From assembly GCA_030640885.1 (NCBI GenBank), contig DAOWIN010000080.1, forward strand, positions 1 to 7,077: 7,077 nt of DNA, in the 5' to 3' direction. Source of the DNA: Candidatus Omnitrophota bacterium (GTDB taxonomy: Bacteria; Omnitrophota; 4484-213). Of the stretch, positions 4,940 to 7,077 are shown piece after piece. The position numbers were made by a program, and so were the translations under genes. The notes beneath the pieces were generated by a model. It saw nothing but the letters and a program-made list of their open reading frames with translations, searched no databases and was not told the DNA's origin. Each line of letters begins with the position of its first letter. Position 1 is the stretch's first letter.

Positions 4940-5164
4940 ATGAAAAGAGGCTCAAGATATAATTTCAGAAGAATTTATCCCTACACCTGCAAGGGCTGTG
5001 GCAAGAGGCGTGGCACAAAGATTTATGCTCGCCGGATAGCCGGCTTTTGCACCCTTTGCAAGAAGCACGAAGTTGATAAAAACCAGGGACACTTGCCATT
5101 TGTCTATGCTGGTGGCAAAGGATTTGTTAAAAATCCAGCTTTTTGGAGATATAAAGATGAATAA
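4940..5164 (+). CDS. Zinc-ribbon-like protein (74 aa)
   Basis: This 74-residue basic protein has two C-x2-C knuckles: C17-x2-C20 (TCKGCGKRRG) and C37-x2-C40 (FCTLCKKHE), the spacing expected of a small zinc ribbon. The flanking sequence is rich in Arg and Lys, consistent with nucleic-acid binding. ATG 4940 is supported by AAAGGAGGAG immediately upstream (4929-4938); an earlier in-frame TTG at 4889 lies inside the previous gene and lacks a site. The end overlaps the next ORF start by eight bases. Zinc binding is inferred from the motif; the target and role are unknown. Confidence 0.75.
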   Translation: MKRGSRYNFRRIYPYTCKGCGKRRGTKIYARRIAGFCTLCKKHEVDKNQGHLPFVYAGGKGFVKNPAFWRYKDE

Positions 5165-5330
5165 AAAACAAAAATCAGTTTTAATTAAGAAACTAAAAAT
5201 TATTGATAGAAATGATGCTTGGCTTGGAGTGATGACATTGCCTATTATATTTTTTACCCCTAAAGAATGGGACTATCTAGGCGAACACGGATTTAGGAAG
5301 TTGCTATCAGAAAGGGGGGAAAATGGGTAA
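5157..5330 (+). CDS. Hypothetical protein (57 aa)
   Basis: A 57-residue protein starts inside the end of the zinc-ribbon gene, with GGAGAT (5145-5150) at suitable spacing. It has a basic N-terminal helix (KKQKSVLIKKLKIIDRN), a hydrophobic middle (WLGVMTLPIIFFTPKEW) too short to be a certain membrane span, and a polar end. It is not recognised. The AAAGGGGGGAAA site for the next ORF is inside its 3' end, and the two overlap by eight bases. Its place in the coupled chain and its ribosome site support it as real. Confidence 0.6.
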   Translation: MNKKQKSVLIKKLKIIDRNDAWLGVMTLPIIFFTPKEWDYLGEHGFRKLLSERGENG

Positions 5331-5385
5331 AGGTAGAGGCGACAAGCCAAAGCGAGAAAAGAAGAAACCGAGGTTGAAAAAATGA
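5323..5385 (+). CDS. Basic microprotein (20 aa)
   Basis: This is a 20-codon ORF with a strong purine ribosome site (AAAGGGGGGA at 5311-5320) and an ATGA overlap with the following gene. The product is almost all Lys, Arg, Gly and Pro (begins MGKGRGDKPKRE, ends PRLKK). It has no hydrophobic core and would be extended and highly cationic, so RNA or DNA binding is plausible. Similar Lys/Pro-rich tiny proteins beginning with DKPK-type sequence occur as unannotated genes in bacteria, to my recollection. It is too short for normal gene callers. The signals are strong, but translation is unproven. Confidence 0.5.
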   Translation: MGKGRGDKPKREKKKPRLKK

Positions 5386-5606
5386 AATACCGATTTTTAG
5401 GTCAACCAGATAAAAGATTTCCGGACTTGAAGCACGGTAAGATTTACCGGCTAGTAGTGGTAACTGGTTTTTGGAGCAAAAAGCCACAAATTGTCAAACC
5501 CTTTTACTGCCCGTATTCAAGCTGGCGGGCTTTTTATAGAAACTGGGAACCTTTTACTATTAGAATAGCGAAGCTAAATAGGCTCTTGACAACAAAACAA
5601 AAGTGA
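5382..5606 (+). CDS. Hypothetical beta-rich protein (74 aa)
   Basis: This 74-residue protein opens in an ATGA overlap with the microprotein. The N-terminal part (KYRFLGQPDKRFPDLKHGKI, then YRLVVVTG) looks like strands of a small beta-barrel, and the second half is aromatic (PYSSWRAFYRNWEPF). Similar short proteins occur in phage genomes, but I know no function. It has a single cysteine and no signal peptide or membrane span. A GC-rich hairpin followed by five T's and then the promoter of the replication gene lie in its 3' part, so this gene is probably the last of the upstream transcription unit. Confidence 0.7.
   Translation: MKYRFLGQPDKRFPDLKHGKIYRLVVVTGFWSKKPQIVKPFYCPYSSWRAFYRNWEPFTIRIAKLNRLLTTKQK
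5509..5535 (+). terminator. Weak terminator-like hairpin inside the preceding gene
   Basis: GCCCG (5509-5513) can pair with CGGGC (5526-5530), followed by TTTTT (5531-5535). The stem is only five base pairs and the loop is 12 bases, so it would be weak. It lies inside a reading frame but just upstream of a promoter, where a partial terminator would make sense. A low-confidence call. Confidence 0.2.
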
Positions 5607-5614
5607 TATACAAT
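5586..5614 (+). promoter_or_regulatory. Sigma70-type promoter for the replication gene
   Basis: TTGACA (5586-5591) is followed after 17 bases by TACAAT (5609-5614), one mismatch from consensus. Transcription should start near 5621, at the GGAGG ribosome site, so the leader before ATG 5630 would be only about nine bases. This makes the alternative GTG start at 5603 unlikely for this transcript. The boxes and spacer closely resemble the promoter at 751-779, including the shared AAAACAAAA block right after TTGACA. Confidence 0.7.
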
Positions 5615-5629
5615 GAAAGTGGAGGCTCA

Positions 5630-6481
5630 ATGATAAATAATAATTTTCCTTCAGATATTGAATTATTAAAATCCCTAGATAGAGGAAATCTTGAAGGAAT
5701 TAAAGATATATTTAAAAGATATTATGATGATATTGACAAGACAGGAAATAGGTTTTTACTAGAAGAACAGCTTACAATCGTTTCTACTAAAACCCTTCAC
5801 GAAGTTTTTAAAGAAGAATTTGGTGCTGATGCCATTGCATTGTATATGTTTTATTACTACACAGCTAAATGGCAGAAAACTAATCAGCCTAAGGCACTTT
5901 CAAGCTATTGCAAGAAAGGGCTGGAGTGGGGAAGAGATAGGTTTAGAAGAGCGAAAGCGATATTGAAGAAGTATAACCTGATAGAAGATGTCAGGCGTAA
6001 AGATAAAGAGGGTAAAATTATAGGTTGGTATATTAGAATAAATTATATCTGGAGAGAAAAAACCATACAGACGATAAAACCACAGGGTGGGAAAACCCAC
6101 CGAGTGGTTAAACAACCCCCAAATGCTTTAAGTGATAATAATAATAAATGCTTAAAGCGTAATAAAGCAAAGTATTCTTCTATTAAAGATATCGGAGAAG
6201 TAGAATTTAACCTAGTAGCCAACCAGTATAGAGTGCCTACCAGTCTTGTCAGAAGCAACTATGAAAATCTGATCAATTACTGCCAAGCTCACGGCAGGCG
6301 ATACAAAAACTATTTGGCTGCCTTGAGAAACTTTGTTAAAAAGGATGCCGGGGTTAATAGCATTAGAAAAGTGCCTAAGCCCCAAGTTGTAGGAGTGCCT
6401 GAAATAACATCAAAGCAACGTGTAGGAGCAAGAAAAAAATTAGATGAGATTAGAAAAAAGTGGCCTGTAAAAAATCTATGA
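5630..6481 (+). CDS. Replication initiator, winged-helix type (283 aa)
   Basis: This 283-residue protein has the build of phage replication initiators. An N-terminal helical part (1-60) leads to a winged-helix domain (about 65-140; TNQPKALSSYCKKGLEWGRD, LKKYNLIEDVRRKDKEGKI, GWYIRINYIW). A low-complexity polar linker follows (about 142-182), then a C-terminal segment (195-238; VANQYRVPTSLVRSNYENL... YKNYLAALRNFVKKD) resembling the end of O/DnaD-like proteins that contact the host helicase. It probably binds the origin and recruits host helicase. ATG 5630 is chosen because GGAGG (5621-5625) precedes it; a GTG at 5603 is an alternative. The linker-coding DNA carries a hairpin and repeats that look like the origin itself. 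The stop overlaps the next gene as ATGA. Confidence 0.75.
   Translation: MINNNFPSDIELLKSLDRGNLEGIKDIFKRYYDDIDKTGNRFLLEEQLTIVSTKTLHEVFKEEFGADAIALYMFYYYTAKWQKTNQPKALSSYCKKGLEWGRDRFRRAKAILKKYNLIEDVRRKDKEGKIIGWYIRINYIWREKTIQTIKPQGGKTHRVVKQPPNALSDNNNKCLKRNKAKYSSIKDIGEVEFNLVANQYRVPTSLVRSNYENLINYCQAHGRRYKNYLAALRNFVKKDAGVNSIRKVPKPQVVGVPEITSKQRVGARKKLDEIRKKWPVKNL
6078..6109 (+). repeat. Strong two-part hairpin in the initiator gene
   Basis: AACCAC (6078-6083) pairs with GTGGTT (6104-6109), and GGTGGG (6086-6091) pairs with CCCACC (6096-6101) around an AAAA loop. The two stems are separated by AG opposite GA, which can form tandem G-A pairs in RNA or single-stranded DNA. Twelve base pairs in 32 bases is far more structure than the surrounding AT-rich coding sequence. 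It is not followed by a T-run, so it is not a terminator. It lies in the codons for the initiator's linker and is likely part of the origin described next. Confidence 0.7.
6121..6169 (+). other. Candidate replication origin: AAATGCTT repeats and AT-rich tract
   Basis: AAATGCTT occurs at 6121-6128 and 6146-6153. GCTTTAAG (6125-6132) and CTTAAAGC (6151-6158) form an inverted repeat, and TGCTTTA (6124-6130) is inverted again as TAAAGCA (6163-6169). The first two copies flank an AT-only stretch based on repeated AAT (GATAATAATAATAAA, 6134-6148) that could unwind easily. Together with the hairpin at 6078-6109 this resembles the phage lambda arrangement, with initiator sites and an AT-rich element inside the initiator gene. 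The repeats are seen; origin function is inferred. Confidence 0.5.
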
Positions 6482-7077
6482 AAACGGCTAAAATTTTGAC
6501 GATTTTTGCAAGTATTGCACTTTTAACAACAATAATTTCAACCAGAATTTATGAAAGAGTCAAGCCTGAAAATATCATTACCGAAGAGCCGGAAGCTGAG
6601 GAAGCGGTTTGCCCAGAATTTCAGCCGGAGTATCTTTACGGTAAAATCTCCTACTATGATGAGTCGTATTGTGAGAAGCACAACCCTGGTTGTCTTACTG
6701 CATCTGGTGAAATGTTTAATGAGTTTTTGTTTACTGCTGCTTGTAGCTATGATTATAGCTTCGGCACGCTTCTTAGGTTTCATTATAAGGACAGGTCTGT
6801 GGTTATTCGCTGTAACGACAGAGGCAATTTCAAGAAGTATGGTCGAACTGCGGATTTATCGAAGGCGGCTTTTAAGAGGTTGGCGTCGCCGAGGAAGGGT
6901 GTCATTGAAATCTATTTTGAGGTCGTTAGACCAGAATACGAAGCGTTTAACGAATACCGGAAAAACCACGGGTTGCCGATGTTAAATAGAAGCTTGGGGT
7001 TAGACATAAGTGCCAATTTAAAAGCCGAAGCAATATGCAAAAAAGAGATACCTTTTAGCCACGAAGGCTTTGAGACT
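6478..7077 (+). CDS. Exported RlpA-like barrel plus CAP-domain protein (3' truncated by window)
   Basis: The frame stays open for 200 codons to the window end. Residues 5-22 (KILTIFASIALLTTIIS) form a signal anchor or signal peptide without a lipobox, followed by an acidic linker. Residues about 54-150 form an RlpA-like double-psi beta-barrel: GKISYYDESY, TASGEMF (74-80), FGTLLRF, and the hallmark CNDRGNFKKYGRTADLSKAA (112-131) with D114. The His usually found in the TAAH segment is replaced here (TAACS). From about 156, FNEYRKNHGLPMLNRS and FSHEGF (193-198) match the start of a CAP/SCP domain. RlpA-type barrels act on peptidoglycan, so a wall-directed role outside the membrane is likely. The ATG overlaps the initiator stop as ATGA and has no ribosome site, so coupling is expected. 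Confidence 0.75.
   Translation, partial: MKTAKILTIFASIALLTTIISTRIYERVKPENIITEEPEAEEAVCPEFQPEYLYGKISYYDESYCEKHNPGCLTASGEMFNEFLFTAACSYDYSFGTLLRFHYKDRSVVIRCNDRGNFKKYGRTADLSKAAFKRLASPRKGVIEIYFEVVRPEYEAFNEYRKNHGLPMLNRSLGLDISANLKAEAICKKEIPFSHEGFET

Noticed and set aside
5031..5048. GCCGG-ATAG-CCGGC hairpin followed by TTTT
   Set aside because: The stem is five base pairs with only four T's and lies in the middle of the zinc-ribbon gene, so a terminator is unlikely.
6538..6783. Minus-strand ORF of 81 codons
   Set aside because: It is antisense to the RlpA-like domain and shows no translation signals or motif.
6551..6985. Plus-strand ORF of 144 codons in another frame
   Set aside because: It overlaps the RlpA/CAP gene, whose frame has clear domains and an ATGA junction. 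The alternative product is Ser/Arg/Leu-rich with no recognisable motif.

Overview
The window looks like part of the early (recombination and replication) region of a tailed-phage genome or prophage, with an AT-rich composition and every credible gene on the + strand. This rests on an ERF-family single-strand annealing protein next to a Cas4/RecB-type nuclease, a winged-helix replication initiator, and more than fifteen very small genes packed with ATGA stop/start overlaps. TGA, TAA and TAG all act as stops, so the standard bacterial code fits. Shine-Dalgarno sites are strong and canonical (AGGAGGTGA, AAAGGAGG), which fits a bacterial host, but the sequence does not identify that host. No integrase, structural gene, tRNA, IS element or CRISPR array is visible.

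Layout. (1) 3-788: four small genes, the first with a C-x-H/C-x2-C zinc motif and the fourth a SWIM-type zinc finger (C-x-C, C-x-H). (2) 751-2224: a perfect-consensus promoter (TTGACA-N17-TATAAT) drives the ERF annealing protein, with a PD-(D/E)XK nuclease carrying four iron-sulfur-type cysteines starting two bases after it. (3) 2231-3770: a coupled run of unrecognised small genes, including a 42-residue single-span membrane protein and a Cys4 protein. (4) 3771-3981: an unusual stretch with a 16-bp operator-like palindrome and a compact, GC-richer segment that can fold into several mutually compatible helices including a pseudoknot. Two tiny ORFs also cross it. (5) 3982-5606: an MmcB-like nuclease, then further small genes, including a zinc ribbon and a 20-residue Lys/Arg-rich microprotein. 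(6) 5586-6481: a second promoter, near-identical to the first, reads into a replication initiator gene whose linker-coding part carries a strong hairpin, repeated AAATGCTT motifs and an AT-rich tract. This is a good candidate for an embedded replication origin, as in phage lambda O. (7) 6478 to the window end: an exported protein joining an RlpA-like double-psi beta-barrel to the start of a CAP/SCP domain. It is open at the edge.

How it may work together (inference): the initiator binds the origin inside its own gene. ERF, the SWIM protein and the two nucleases would process and anneal replication or recombination intermediates. The twin promoters would co-regulate the recombination and replication units. 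The small-gene cassette between them may hold host-takeover or anti-defence functions that cannot be named from sequence alone.
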